From Chlorobium sp. (GTDB taxonomy: Bacteria > Bacteroidota > Chlorobiia > Chlorobiales > Chlorobiaceae): a DNA stretch of 64,000 nt. The translations under genes and the position numbers were made by a program. The stretch is from positions 152,800-216,799 of the forward strand of contig NZ_JAIOZR010000001.1 in NCBI RefSeq assembly GCF_021740465.1, given 5' to 3'. Positions 47,715 to 57,462 of the stretch are shown here, one piece after another. The first letter of the stretch is position 1. Each line of letters begins with the position of its first letter. The notes below the pieces were generated by a model. That model searched no databases and was not told the origin of the DNA. It worked only from the letters and a program-made list of their open reading frames with translations.

Positions 47715-48773
47715 ATGTACAAGATCGTATCCATACCGGGTGACGGCATCGGCCCGGAAGTCGTAGCCGGAGCTCTGGAAATCCTGAACCGGCTGTCGCA
47801 AAAGCACGGATTTGAAATCGTGGTCGAGGAGCACCCTTTCGGCGGCGCATCCTACGACCTGCACGGCGAAATGCTGACCGACGAAACCCTCGAAGCCTGC
47901 CGGAACTGCGACGCCGTGCTGCTCGGAGCCGTTGGCGGCCCGAAATGGGAAAGTCTGCCGCACGAACACAAACCGGAAGCCGCGCTGCTGAAAATCCGCA
48001 GGGAACTCGGACTCTTCGCCAACCTCAGACCTGCAAAGGTGTACGATGCGCTTGTCGAGGCATCGTCGCTCAAAGCGGACGTGGTAGGCGGAACCGATTT
48101 CATCGTCTTCAGGGAGCTGACCGGAGGCATCTATTTCGGCCAGCCGAGAGGCTACGACGAGAACAAGGGGTGGAACACCATGGTCTACGAACGCTACGAG
48201 GTGGAGCGTATAGCCCGCATCGCGTTCGAAGCCGCCCAGAAACGGGGCGGAAAAGTCACCTCGATCGACAAGGCAAACGTGCTCGAGGTATCGCAGCTCT
48301 GGCGGAACGTGGTGCATGAAGTCCACCGGGATTTCCCGGAAATCGAACTGAGCGACATGTATGTAGACAATGCCGCCATGCAGATCGTCCGGAACCCGAA
48401 GCAGTTCGACGTCATCGTCACCGGCAATCTGTTCGGCGACATCCTCAGCGACATTGCCGGCATGATCACCGGAAGCCTCGGCATGCTGCCCTCGGCGAGC
48501 ATCGGCAAGAGCCATGCGCTCTACGAACCGATCCACGGCAGCGCGCCCGACATCGCCGGACAGAACAGGGCGAACCCTATAGCCACCATCGCATCGGTCG
48601 CCATGATGTTCGAACACAGTTTCTGCATGCCGGATATCGCCGACGAAATTTACGGCGCCATCGAGGCGACCCTGGCCGAGGGACTCAGAACCGCCGACAT
48701 CGCCAACACGGGCCGGAGCGCGGTCTCGACAACGGAAATGACCGCGGCTATAGTCAGAAACCTCGGCGCTTAA
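47715..48773 (+). CDS. leuB: 3-isopropylmalate dehydrogenase
   Basis: 352 residues. YKIVSIPGDGIGPEVVAGAL at the N terminus, the substrate Arg cluster (LKIRRELGLFANLRPAK), metal Asp residues in NLFGDILSDIAGMITGSLGM, and NAD site HGSAPDIAGQNRANPIATI. Oxidises isopropylmalate, and by inference beta-methylmalate in the citramalate route, since cimA stands in the same operon. Confidence 0.97.
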   Translation: MYKIVSIPGDGIGPEVVAGALEILNRLSQKHGFEIVVEEHPFGGASYDLHGEMLTDETLEACRNCDAVLLGAVGGPKWESLPHEHKPEAALLKIRRELGLFANLRPAKVYDALVEASSLKADVVGGTDFIVFRELTGGIYFGQPRGYDENKGWNTMVYERYEVERIARIAFEAAQKRGGKVTSIDKANVLEVSQLWRNVVHEVHRDFPEIELSDMYVDNAAMQIVRNPKQFDVIVTGNLFGDILSDIAGMITGSLGMLPSASIGKSHALYEPIHGSAPDIAGQNRANPIATIASVAMMFEHSFCMPDIADEIYGAIEATLAEGLRTADIANTGRSAVSTTEMTAAIVRNLGA

Positions 48774-48814
48774 AACAACCGAAAACCATTACAGAACTGA
48801 GGGTTAAAGAAACC

Positions 48815-50110
48815 ATGGCACAAACCATAACCCAGAAAATCCTTTCGAGAGCAGCAAACCGAAGGTTCGTAGAGGCCGGCGAAAGCGTATGGCTCAATGT
48901 TGACGTCCTGCTCACCCATGACGTGTGCGGTCCGCCGACCTTCGACATCTTCAAGCAGGAGTTCGGCCCCGACGCGAAAGTCTGGGATCCCGAAAAGGTC
49001 GTCGTCCTGCCCGACCACTACATTTTTACGGCCAACGAACATGCGCACCGAAATATTGACCTGCTGCGCCAATTCGCCGCCGAGCAGGGGCTTCCGAACT
49101 ACTACGATGTCGGCACCAGCCGATACCGGGGGGTCTGCCACGTCGCGCTTGCCGAAGAGGGCTTCAACCTCCCCGGAACCGTGCTGTTCGGCACCGACTC
49201 GCACACCTGCACCTCGGGTGCCTTCGGCATGTTCGGCACCGGCATCGGCAACACCGACGCGGCCTTCATTCTCGGCACCGGCAAGCTCTGGGAAAAGGTG
49301 CCCGAGTCCATGAAATTCACCTTCGAGGACGAAATGCCGGAATACCTCTGCGCGAAGGATCTCATTCTGCAGATTCTCGGCGACATCGGCACCGACGGCG
49401 CAACCTACCGGGCCATGGAGTTCGACGGCGAAGCGGTCTACTCTCTCCCTGTAGACGAACGCATGACGCTCTGCAACATGGCTATCGAAGCCGGAGGCAT
49501 GAACGGCATCATAGCGGCCGATGCGGTTACCGAAGCCTACGTGAAGGCTCACAGCAGCAAGCCCTATGAAGTATTCCGGAGCGACCCCGACGCGAGCTAC
49601 CACAGCGTCAGGCGCTACAACGTCCGGGAGATGGAGCCTGTAGTGGCACAGCCGCACAGCCCCGACAACCGCGCCACCGTCAGAAGCGTCGAGGGCACGA
49701 AAATCACCAAATCCTACATCGGTTCCTGCACCGGCGGAAAGCTCACCGATTTCATGCTTGCCGCGAAAATTCTCAAAGGAAAGCAGGTGGCCGTCCACAC
49801 CAATATCGTGCCGGCAACCGTGAAGGTCGCCCGCGATCTCGAATGCGAAACCTTCGAGGGAGTAACGCTGAAAAAGATTTTCGAGGATGCCGGATGCAGC
49901 ATCGCCCTTCCCTCCTGCGCAGCCTGCCTCGGCGGGCCTGCCGACACGGTGGGGCGCTCGGTCGATTACGACGTCGTGGTCTCGACGACAAACCGCAACT
50001 TCCCCGGACGCATGGGCAGCAAGAAAGCCGGGGTCTATCTTGCCTCGCCGCTCACCGCCGCCGCATCGGCCGTTACCGGAAAACTTACCGATCCGAGGGA
50101 TTTCCTCTGA
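48815..50110 (+). CDS. leuC: 3-isopropylmalate dehydratase, large subunit
   Basis: 431 residues, the shorter archaeal/HacA-like LeuC type. Iron-sulfur Cys residues are in GTDSHTCTSGAFGMFGTG, SYIGSCTGGKLTDF and LPSCAACLGGPADTVG. Pairs with LeuD for isopropylmalate and probably citramalate isomerisation. Confidence 0.96.
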   Translation: MAQTITQKILSRAANRRFVEAGESVWLNVDVLLTHDVCGPPTFDIFKQEFGPDAKVWDPEKVVVLPDHYIFTANEHAHRNIDLLRQFAAEQGLPNYYDVGTSRYRGVCHVALAEEGFNLPGTVLFGTDSHTCTSGAFGMFGTGIGNTDAAFILGTGKLWEKVPESMKFTFEDEMPEYLCAKDLILQILGDIGTDGATYRAMEFDGEAVYSLPVDERMTLCNMAIEAGGMNGIIAADAVTEAYVKAHSSKPYEVFRSDPDASYHSVRRYNVREMEPVVAQPHSPDNRATVRSVEGTKITKSYIGSCTGGKLTDFMLAAKILKGKQVAVHTNIVPATVKVARDLECETFEGVTLKKIFEDAGCSIALPSCAACLGGPADTVGRSVDYDVVVSTTNRNFPGRMGSKKAGVYLASPLTAAASAVTGKLTDPRDFL

Positions 50111-50150
50111 ACGGCAGGAGAACGAATGAAACGCTAAGGAACAAGAATAC

Positions 50151-50717
50151 ATGGACACCATCATTCAGGGAAAAGCCTACGTGCTGGGCAAAAACATCGA
50201 TACCGACCAGATCATACCGGCCGAACATCTCGTCTACAGCCTCTCCGATCCCGAAGAGGTGAAGCTGTACGGCAAATACGCCCTTTCCGGCGTGCCGCCC
50301 GAGCAGGGCGGCCTTCCCGAGGGCAATATTCCGTTCGTCGGCGAGGGCAGCTTCCGCTCGGACTACACCGTCATCGTCGCCGGACCGAACTTCGGCTGCG
50401 GTTCTTCGCGCGAACATGCCCCTTTCGCCCTGCAGGTCGCCGGGGCAAAGGCCATTATCGCCGAGTCTTACGCCCGGATTTTTTACCGCAACTGTGTTGA
50501 CGGCGGCTTTGTTATTCCCTACGAAACCTCACAGCCGCTCACTGATGCCATAAAAACCGGTGACGAGCTGAAAATCGACATCGAGGCGAACACCGTAACC
50601 AACCTTACCACCGCAATAGCCTATACGCTCTCTCCGCTCGGCGACGTGTTCAGCATCGTCCAGGCAGGAGGCATTTTCGCCTATGCCCGGCAGGAGAATT
50701 TAATGGCCAAGAGCTGA
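50151..50717 (+). CDS. leuD: 3-isopropylmalate dehydratase, small subunit
   Basis: 188 residues. The swivel domain shows GKNIDTDQIIPAEHL and the active-site GPNFGCGSSREHAPFALQVA. Partner of LeuC. Four bases separate it from cimA. Confidence 0.96.
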   Translation: MDTIIQGKAYVLGKNIDTDQIIPAEHLVYSLSDPEEVKLYGKYALSGVPPEQGGLPEGNIPFVGEGSFRSDYTVIVAGPNFGCGSSREHAPFALQVAGAKAIIAESYARIFYRNCVDGGFVIPYETSQPLTDAIKTGDELKIDIEANTVTNLTTAIAYTLSPLGDVFSIVQAGGIFAYARQENLMAKS

Positions 50718-50721
50718 CGAT

Positions 50722-52332
50722 ATGAATGAAATGCCAAAGGCAATAGAACTCTACGACACCACCCTGCGTGACGGCACGCAGGGTGAACACATCAATCTCT
50801 CGGTACAGGACAAGCTGCTCATCACCGAAAAGCTCGATGAATTCGGCATGGACTATATCGAGGGCGGGTGGCCGTCAAGCAACCCGAAGGATGAAGAGTT
50901 CTTCCTGAAGGTGCGCAATCTTCCGCTCACGCACTCGAAACTCTGCTCGTTCGGTTCGACGGCGCGCTCCCTTCAGAACATCGAGAACGATCCCAACCTG
51001 CAGGGACTGCTGCAGTCGGAAACTCCGGTCATAACGATTTTCGGAAAAACCTGGAAAGCCCATACCGTCAAGGGACTGGGCATTTCGGAGGAGGAGAACG
51101 CCGAACTGATCTACCGATCGGTATCATTTCTGTGTTCGCACGGCCGCGAGGTATTCTTCGATGCCGAACACTTTTTCGACGGCTACAAGGACGATCCGGA
51201 GTTCGCACTCAGAATGCTGCGCTCGGCGGCGGAAGCTGGTGCTTCGCGCCTGGTGCTCTGCGACACCAACGGCGGTTCGCTGCCCGGCGAGGTGTCGGAA
51301 ATCGTACGCAGCGTGCGTGAAAATACCGGACGCCCGGTCGGCATCCACAGCCATAACGACGGCGATCTGGCCGTGGCCAACTCCCTTGCCGCCATAACGG
51401 CCGGAGCCACACACATTCACGGAACCATCAACGGTATCGGCGAACGGTGCGGCAATGCGAACCTCATCAGCATCATCGCCAACATCATGCTGAAAATGGA
51501 TGGCCGTTTCAACTTTGTCGAACATCTGACACAGCTGACTTCGCTGTCGAAGTTCGTATATGAAATCCTCAATATGCCGCCCGACGGCAAGGCACCGTTC
51601 GTCGGCAAGTCGGCGTTCGCCCACAAGGGAGGCATCCACGTCAGCGCCGTCATGAAAGAGAGCTCGCTGTACGAGCATATCGACCCGAAACTCGTCGGCA
51701 ACCGCCAGAGAGTGCTGGTTTCGGAGCTGGCCGGCCAGAGCAATATCCGCTACAAGGCGCAGGAACTCGGCATCGTGCTGCCCGAAAAAGGGGAGCTGCT
51801 GAAAACCATCGTACACAACATCAAGGAGCTCGAACACAAAGGGTACCAGTTCGACGGCGCCGAAGCATCCTTCGAGCTGATCCTGCACCGGGAACTCGGC
51901 AACTTCGCACCCTATTTCGAAGTGCTCGAAACCAAGGTGTACATCGAATCCAGCAAGGCCTCGAAAAACGTCGATCAGGCAGTGCTGAAGGTTTCGGTAG
52001 GAAAAGAAATCGAACACATCGCCGCGGACGGAGACGGTCCGGTCAATGCGCTCGACAAGGCCCTGCGCAAGGCGCTGATCAGGTTCTATCCGCAGATAAA
52101 AACCATCAGGCTGGTGGATTACAAGGTGAGGGTGCTCGAGGAAAAACGGGGCACCAGCGCAAAAGTAAGGGTGCTCATCGAAACCGGAGACGGCAAGGAA
52201 ACCTGGGGCACGGTCGGCGTTTCGACCAACATCATCGAAGCGAGCCTGCAGGCCCTCAGCGACAGCATGAACTACCATCTCTTCAGGGTCAAAGCCTCGG
52301 TCCCCGACCGCCAGGAGGCCCTTCAGGAGTGA
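50722..52332 (+). CDS. cimA: (R)-citramalate synthase
   Basis: 536 residues, the long CimA type. HMGL-like barrel: ELYDTTLRDGTQGEHINLSV near the N terminus, GGWPSSNPKDEEFF (the GGWP pattern and the wide spacing mark CimA and not LeuA), metal His pair in GIHSHNDGD; C-terminal LeuA-type allosteric domain from about residue 395. Condenses pyruvate with acetyl-CoA to start isoleucine synthesis without threonine. Last gene of the operon, sharing LeuBCD. Confidence 0.94.
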   Translation: MNEMPKAIELYDTTLRDGTQGEHINLSVQDKLLITEKLDEFGMDYIEGGWPSSNPKDEEFFLKVRNLPLTHSKLCSFGSTARSLQNIENDPNLQGLLQSETPVITIFGKTWKAHTVKGLGISEEENAELIYRSVSFLCSHGREVFFDAEHFFDGYKDDPEFALRMLRSAAEAGASRLVLCDTNGGSLPGEVSEIVRSVRENTGRPVGIHSHNDGDLAVANSLAAITAGATHIHGTINGIGERCGNANLISIIANIMLKMDGRFNFVEHLTQLTSLSKFVYEILNMPPDGKAPFVGKSAFAHKGGIHVSAVMKESSLYEHIDPKLVGNRQRVLVSELAGQSNIRYKAQELGIVLPEKGELLKTIVHNIKELEHKGYQFDGAEASFELILHRELGNFAPYFEVLETKVYIESSKASKNVDQAVLKVSVGKEIEHIAADGDGPVNALDKALRKALIRFYPQIKTIRLVDYKVRVLEEKRGTSAKVRVLIETGDGKETWGTVGVSTNIIEASLQALSDSMNYHLFRVKASVPDRQEALQE

Positions 52333-52953
52333 AGGAGCGCTGCAGAAAAGGGTGCGCCTGAGATACGCCTCCCCTTCTGCAGCCTATCATCCCATTTTCC
52401 CTGAAGCTGCGCTTCCGCAACGTACAGACACCCCGGATGAACCTTCAGATCGACCGGTTCGGCCCGTTCCGGAAGATCGGGGTAAAAGCGCCACTCCTTG
52501 CTGACGATCCCGTGCCTCACGGCCGAAGGTGAAGTACGACCACGCCCGCTGCATCAGTACGAAAAAGCGGTGCCGGACGCTGCTCGAATAGTAGATGTGA
52601 ACCCCGATCCAGATCATCCAGGCAAAAAAACCGTGCAGCCGCACATTGCCCTTTTCGGCAATCGCCGCGTTTTTTCCCATGGTGGCCATCCGCCCCTTGT
52701 CGCGGTAACGGAAGCTCTTTCCGGCTTTTCCCTGCACTGAAAGCAGAATATTGCGGCCAATTGTCCGTCCCTCCCGGAGAGCTGCGGAAGCCATTCCGGG
52801 AAGTGCGCCGCCGTCTTGGAGGGTAAAGGAGGCCTGATCACCGCCGGCGAACACATCAGGATAATCCGGCACGCCGGAATCTTCCGACACCACTGCCCTG
52901 CCGCTTTTGTCGGTCCCGGAACAGGTGCCGAGAGCCAGCCGTACGGATGACAC
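52323..52953 (-). pseudogene. NDH-2-type NADH dehydrogenase, N-terminally truncated and frameshifted
   Basis: On the minus strand VPDYPDVFAGGDQASFTLQD with the following DGGALPGMASAALREGRTIG is the C-terminal FAD segment of type II NADH dehydrogenases, and KGRMATMGKNAAIAEKGNVR to HGFFAWMIWIGVHIYYS is the membrane-binding end. About 280 N-terminal residues are absent, and near 52520 the frame shifts: SKEWRFYPDLPERAEPVDLK continues in another frame. No functional enzyme. Confidence 0.8.
52339..52383 (+). terminator. Inverted repeat behind cimA
   Basis: GCTGCAGAAAAGGG pairs with CCCCTTCTGCAGC with one bulge, around a 19-base loop. It starts 7 bases behind the cimA stop and overlaps the tail of the convergent pseudogene. 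No T run follows. Confidence 0.55.
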
Positions 52954-53079
52954 GCTTCATTGCCGAACCCGGCATTATTAGAAAAAACCATATAATCATA
53001 CAGTTAATTTATGTCAAAATAGAGTTTTTCCTGAATATTTATTCTTTATAAGCTTTTTTACCTTAATTTGTAAAATAAA

Positions 53080-53136
53080 ACAGGGCTGAAATGCCCGCAA
53101 GGGCGTACCCGGGGCCCTGTCACGCAAGCGCTTGCG
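53080..53136. other. Nested hairpin and palindrome in an AT-rich gap
   Basis: ACAGGGC (53080-53086) pairs with GCCCTGT (53114-53120) around an inner GCCC-GCAA-GGGC hairpin (53093-53104), and CGCAAGCGCTTGCG (53123-53136) is a perfect 14-base palindrome next to it. The block is GC-rich in an otherwise very AT-rich 300-base gap, so a structured RNA or regulator site is likely. The same strand as the genes behind it is plausible but unproven. Confidence 0.55.
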
Positions 53137-53222
53137 GAGCCATGATTTAACGGCGTTAACTACATTTCCGTATTAAATTTTAAGATTAATTTTATTATTG
53201 CCCGTAATATTTTAAGTTTAGG

Positions 53223-53228
53223 TATAAT
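53223..53228 (+). promoter_or_regulatory. Candidate -10 box for the ATP-grasp operon
   Basis: TATAAT, with TTGCCC 19 bases before it as a possible -35. About 39 bases before the ATG. Confidence 0.45.
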
Positions 53229-53266
53229 CCGGTTATGATTTTTCAACTGCTAAAGGATTATCTGTT

Positions 53267-54715
53267 ATGATCAGCCTGTTCGAACGATACGATGCCTGTC
53301 CCAACAGGTTTTTCGACGAGGTTCTTGCACCGGACGGAAAACCGAGGGGCCACTACGATAAAATGGTGCATCGCTTTGGCCAGTTCTCTCTCGACGACAT
53401 CCGAACACGCCGTCAGATTGTCAATATCTTCTTTCGAAACCAGGGGATAACCTTTACTGTGTACGGTGTCGAAGAGGGCATCGAACGGATATTTCCGTTC
53501 GATCTCATTCCGAGAATCATACCCTCACACGAATGGGCGAACATCGAAAAAGGCCTGATACAGAGAATTACAGCCCTTAACGAATTCCTTGCCGACATCT
53601 ACTCGAACCAGAAAATCCTCAAGGACCGGGTTCTGCCGGCAGAACTGGTGCTGGGAAGCAAGCACTTCAGACGGGAGTTTGTGGGCATCAAGCCGCCGCT
53701 CGGCGTCTATATCCATGTAACCGGCAGCGACATCATCCGCGACGCTGACGGCCACTATCTGGTGCTGGAAGACAACCTGCGCACTCCAAGCGGCGTATCC
53801 TACATGCTGCAGAACCGACAGGCGCTCAAGCGGGCGTTTCCCGTGCTCTTTGACCGCTACAAGGTACGGCCCATCGACAACTACCCGCAGGAACTGCTGC
53901 GCACCCTGCAGGAGATCAGCCCCACATCGAGGCCGGAACCCAACGTGGTGCTTCTGACTCCGGGCATCTACAACTCGGCCTACTTCGAACACAGCTTTCT
54001 TGCCCGCCAGATGGGAGTGGAGCTCTGCGAAGGCCGGGACCTCGTGGTCAACAACAACAAGGTATACACCCGTACAACCAGGGGACTGCAGCGCGTTGAC
54101 GTGATCTACCGGCGAGTCGACGACGACTATCTCGACCCGCTCGTCTTCCGTCCCGACTCGAAACTCGGAGTAGCCGGCCTTATCAACGCCTACCGCAAGG
54201 GAAACGTGGCGCTGGCCAACGCTATAGGCACCGGCGTTGCCGACGACAAGGTCATCTACAGTTTCGTGCCGAAAATCATCCGCTACTATCTTGGCGAGGA
54301 GCCGATACTCGACAATGTCGATACCTGGCTGGCGAGCAATCCCAAAGACCTGAAATACATTCTTGAAAATCTCGAGAAACTGGTGGTGAAAGCCGCCAAC
54401 GAGTCCGGCGGCTACGGCATGCTTGTCGGGCCCGAATCGACCCTTGAGGAGCGTGAGCGGTTTGCCGAAAAAATCGTGGCGAATCCGAGAAACTATATTG
54501 CACAGCCGACCATATCCCTTTCGCGGCATCCGAGCTTTTTCAACGACAGCGATCTGGGCGGCTGCCATATCGACCTGCGCCCCTATGTGCTGTACGGCAA
54601 ATCGCCGACCATCGTACCGGGAGGATTGACAAGGGTAGCCCTGAAAAGGGGATCGCTTGTGGTGAACTCCTCGCAGGGGGGAGGAAGCAAGGACACCTGG
54701 GTGATCGACGAATAA
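53267..54715 (+). CDS. Circularly permuted ATP-grasp protein (COG2308 type)
   Basis: 482 residues. N-terminal DUF404-like part ([20 protein letters not shown]) and C-terminal DUF407-like part; family motifs include [20 protein letters not shown] with [15 protein letters not shown], and [19 protein letters not shown] predicted ligase forming an amide-like bond to an unknown substrate. First of three genes long known to occur together (ATP-grasp, alpha-E, transglutaminase-like), usually read as a peptide-ligating and peptide-cleaving pair. Confidence 0.9.
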   Translation: MISLFERYDACPNRFFDEVLAPDGKPRGHYDKMVHRFGQFSLDDIRTRRQIVNIFFRNQGITFTVYGVEEGIERIFPFDLIPRIIPSHEWANIEKGLIQRITALNEFLADIYSNQKILKDRVLPAELVLGSKHFRREFVGIKPPLGVYIHVTGSDIIRDADGHYLVLEDNLRTPSGVSYMLQNRQALKRAFPVLFDRYKVRPIDNYPQELLRTLQEISPTSRPEPNVVLLTPGIYNSAYFEHSFLARQMGVELCEGRDLVVNNNKVYTRTTRGLQRVDVIYRRVDDDYLDPLVFRPDSKLGVAGLINAYRKGNVALANAIGTGVADDKVIYSFVPKIIRYYLGEEPILDNVDTWLASNPKDLKYILENLEKLVVKAANESGGYGMLVGPESTLEERERFAEKIVANPRNYIAQPTISLSRHPSFFNDSDLGGCHIDLRPYVLYGKSPTIVPGGLTRVALKRGSLVVNSSQGGGSKDTWVIDE

Positions 54716-54734
54716 CCATAAACGTACTACGAAC

Positions 54735-55802
54735 ATGCTGAGCCGCGTTGCCGAATCACTCTTCTGGATGAGCCGCTATGTCGAGCGGGCGGAAAACACC
54801 GCCAGGTTTCTGGAGGTCAATTTCAACCTGCTGCTCGATCTTAACGACATCACGGAAATCGACCATCCCAACTACTGGAGCCCGCTCATCCGGGTCACCG
54901 GAGATCCGGCGAACTTCACGGAGCGCTATGCGGAATACAACGCCCATACGGTTACCGATTATCTGGTCTTCAACCGGCAGAACAGCTTCTCCATCAACTC
55001 CTCGATCGGACTGGCAAGAGAGAACGCCCGGAGCATCATCGACAGCATATCGAGCGAAATGTGGGAGCAGGTCAACAATCTCTACCACTTCCTGCAGAGC
55101 GTCACGCCGCAGCAGGTGCATAACGATCCGTTCAGCTTCTACCGGGAAATCAAGAACGCCTCGCATCTGTTCCAGGGCATCACCGACAACATCTTTTCGA
55201 GAACCGAAGAGTGGGACTTCATCCAGATCGGCAAATATCTGGAACGCGCCGACAATACGGCCAGGCTGATCGACGTGAAATACCATATGCTCATGCCCAA
55301 GGAAGGTCGGGAGCACGATCCGGTTCTCGATTCGTTCGATACCATCCAGTGGATGGCCGTGCTGAAAAGCTGCAGCGCCCTTGAGGCATTCCGGAAGGTT
55401 TACCTCTCGAAAATCGACCCCGAAAACATCCTCTGGTTTCTGGTGCTCGACCGCACCTTCCCGCGGAGCATCGCCTTTTCCGTCTGTGCGGCCCAGGAAG
55501 CGCTCTGGAGAATTTCCGGCAGCTCGCGCCACCGCTACGCCAACAATGCCGACCGGCTGATCGGCAAAATGGAGGCGGAGCTCAGCTACACCTCCGTAGA
55601 GGACATGTACCGCAAAGGCCTGCACTACTATCTCGAAGAGATCGAGATCGGACTGAACAGGATCGGCGAGCAGATCCATCTGCTTTACTTTGCCTACCAC
55701 ACGCCGAAAATAGAACCGCACGACATAGCCGAGGCGCTCCCCTTCACGGGACTTGCCGGAGGAAGGGCCAACTGGAGCCAGTCACAGCAGCAGCAACAAT
55801 AA
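54735..55802 (+). CDS. Alpha-E domain protein (DUF403, COG2307)
   Basis: 355 residues, all helical. MLSRVAESLFWMSRYVERAE at the N terminus is the family hallmark, and IGKYLERADNTARLIDVKYH repeats the theme near residue 170. Ends in a Gln-rich tail (SQSQQQQQ). Likely a scaffold or partner of the ATP-grasp enzyme, 19 bases upstream. Biochemical role unknown. Confidence 0.9.
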   Translation: MLSRVAESLFWMSRYVERAENTARFLEVNFNLLLDLNDITEIDHPNYWSPLIRVTGDPANFTERYAEYNAHTVTDYLVFNRQNSFSINSSIGLARENARSIIDSISSEMWEQVNNLYHFLQSVTPQQVHNDPFSFYREIKNASHLFQGITDNIFSRTEEWDFIQIGKYLERADNTARLIDVKYHMLMPKEGREHDPVLDSFDTIQWMAVLKSCSALEAFRKVYLSKIDPENILWFLVLDRTFPRSIAFSVCAAQEALWRISGSSRHRYANNADRLIGKMEAELSYTSVEDMYRKGLHYYLEEIEIGLNRIGEQIHLLYFAYHTPKIEPHDIAEALPFTGLAGGRANWSQSQQQQQ

Positions 55803-55854
55803 AGTTCCTGCCGTTTAGCTGCGGAAAATCGCTGAGAAATAAGTAGGTTACATA

Positions 55855-56709
55855 ATGATACTCAAGGTTGAACATACCACGCTTTTCGAATACGACTCCC
55901 CTATTTACGAGACAGCCACGGAAGTACGCCTGGAACCTGTAGGAAACGGCACCACCATGCAGCGGTGCGTGAATTTCAACCTGCAGCTCAACCCCGAAGC
56001 CATGGTTTTCGAATACACCGACTTCTACGGCAACAGGGTTCACCACTTCAATATCCTGCAGAGCCATAAACGGGTCGAAATAGTAGCCACCTCGGTTGTG
56101 GAAACAGCTTCGGCACTGGTGGGAACCGTCGAAGAGAACGAGATATTTCTGATGGATTTTTCGGGAGAAAGCCGCTACGTGCATTTCGATCCCGAGATAC
56201 GAAGCTTTGCAGAGCCGTTCAGGGGAATAACCGACAGCTACCAGCAGGCGCTCGACATCTGCCGTCATATCAACGCCACATTCCGCTACGAACCCGGCGT
56301 CACCGACGTCCACAGCACCAGCGCGGTGGTCATGGCGCTCGGCCGCGGCGTATGCCAGGATTTTTCGCACATCATGATCGCCGTATGCAGATGCCTCGGC
56401 ATTCCGGCCCGCTACGTCAGCGGCTATCTCTTCGGCGGCGGCAGTACTCCGGAAGGCCGCGATGAAGCCAGCCACGCCTGGTGTGAAGTCTATTGCGGTC
56501 CCGAAAAAGGGTGGACCGGCTTCGACCCCACCCACAGCACCCTGATCGTCGACGAGCGCTACATCAAAATCGGTTCCGGCCGCGACTATGCCGACGTTCC
56601 GCCGGTAAGGGGCACCTACAAGGGCACCTCCTCCGAAAAGCTCAGCGTGGCCGTCCGGGTCAGCTCCCTCGAATCCACGGCAGCCGTCTATCAGTCCTAT
56701 CCGGGCTGA
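55855..56709 (+). CDS. Transglutaminase-like protease (COG1305)
   Basis: 284 residues, with N-terminal bacterial transglutaminase-like domain (KVEHTTLFEYDSPIYETATE) and the catalytic triad in GRGVCQDFSHIMIAVCRCLG (Cys), ASHAWCEVYCG (His) and GFDPTHSTL (Asp). No signal peptide. Third gene of the ATP-grasp/alpha-E set; could cleave or form isopeptide-like bonds in the product of the first enzyme. Confidence 0.9.
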   Translation: MILKVEHTTLFEYDSPIYETATEVRLEPVGNGTTMQRCVNFNLQLNPEAMVFEYTDFYGNRVHHFNILQSHKRVEIVATSVVETASALVGTVEENEIFLMDFSGESRYVHFDPEIRSFAEPFRGITDSYQQALDICRHINATFRYEPGVTDVHSTSAVVMALGRGVCQDFSHIMIAVCRCLGIPARYVSGYLFGGGSTPEGRDEASHAWCEVYCGPEKGWTGFDPTHSTLIVDERYIKIGSGRDYADVPPVRGTYKGTSSEKLSVAVRVSSLESTAAVYQSYPG

Positions 56710-56958
56710 TTCCACAGCCATACCTCCGTATTGCCTTTCTCCCTGCGGGAGCAAACGATGAATCCCGACAAACCGAACGGACCCGGCCTGTCCCTTAAAA
56801 TTATCGAGACCGGCTCGGCTGGCACTCATGACCTTCCGGCGATAAACCGCGATGAAAAGGCAATCGGGTTATTTCTGCAACATTCCGTATTTTTCAGACA
56901 GAAGTGCCAGTAGTACCCTGCCGTAACCGATACCAACAATCACCAAACGGAGTGTATC

Positions 56959-57198
56959 ATGTCTCTTCTATGGTTTCTGCTTGTCGGCCTTGCCGCCGGA
57001 TGGCTTGCGGGCCAGATCATGAAAGGCGGAGGATTCGGCCTCGTAGGCGATCTGGTCGTGGGTGTGATCGGAGCGCTGCTTGGAGGCTATCTCTTCGGAG
57101 TGCTGGGCATTTCCGCCGGAGGGCTGCTCGGCAGCCTCATTACCGCAACCATCGGCGCTATCGTGCTGATCGCCCTTCTGCGGCTGATAAAACGCTGA
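56959..57198 (+). CDS. GlsB/YeaQ/YmgE family stress-response membrane protein
   Basis: 79 residues, three hydrophobic helices. FLLVGLAAGWLAGQIMKGGG followed by GDLVVGVIGALLGGYLFGVL is the transglycosylase-associated (PF04226) pattern. A CGGAGTG site precedes the ATG. Role in envelope stress suspected in other bacteria. Confidence 0.92.
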   Translation: MSLLWFLLVGLAAGWLAGQIMKGGGFGLVGDLVVGVIGALLGGYLFGVLGISAGGLLGSLITATIGAIVLIALLRLIKR

Positions 57199-57206
57199 AG
57201 ACCGCA

Positions 57207-57243
57207 TACCGGAAGGTGTCCGTCATCCGAACACCTTCCGGTA
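57207..57243 (+). terminator. Hairpin terminator behind GlsB-like gene
   Basis: TACCGGAAGGTGT pairs perfectly with ACACCTTCCGGTA (13 pairs) with an 11-base loop, starting 9 bases behind the stop. T run is weak. Confidence 0.7.
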
Positions 57244-57462
57244 CTCCTCACTCGTACGCCCGTCGCCGCATGTAACGGCGATGCACTTGGGAATTAGTAT
57301 CCTATAGGGAACACAGTACAGTAGCGGATAGCTTTTAATCGTAAGCCACAGGTTCAGGAAAACAAAGGCTCACGTTCCTTTCGCCAATAGCCGGCGGAGA
57401 GGGGACACAATCTCCCCCCACATTCTTCCAGCCAACCGCAAACCGCCAACGGCCCACAATCT

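Noticed and set aside
56731-56913. 60-codon plus-strand frame between the transglutaminase-like and GlsB-like genes
   Set aside because: No ribosome-binding site, no recognisable family; not enough to support a gene.
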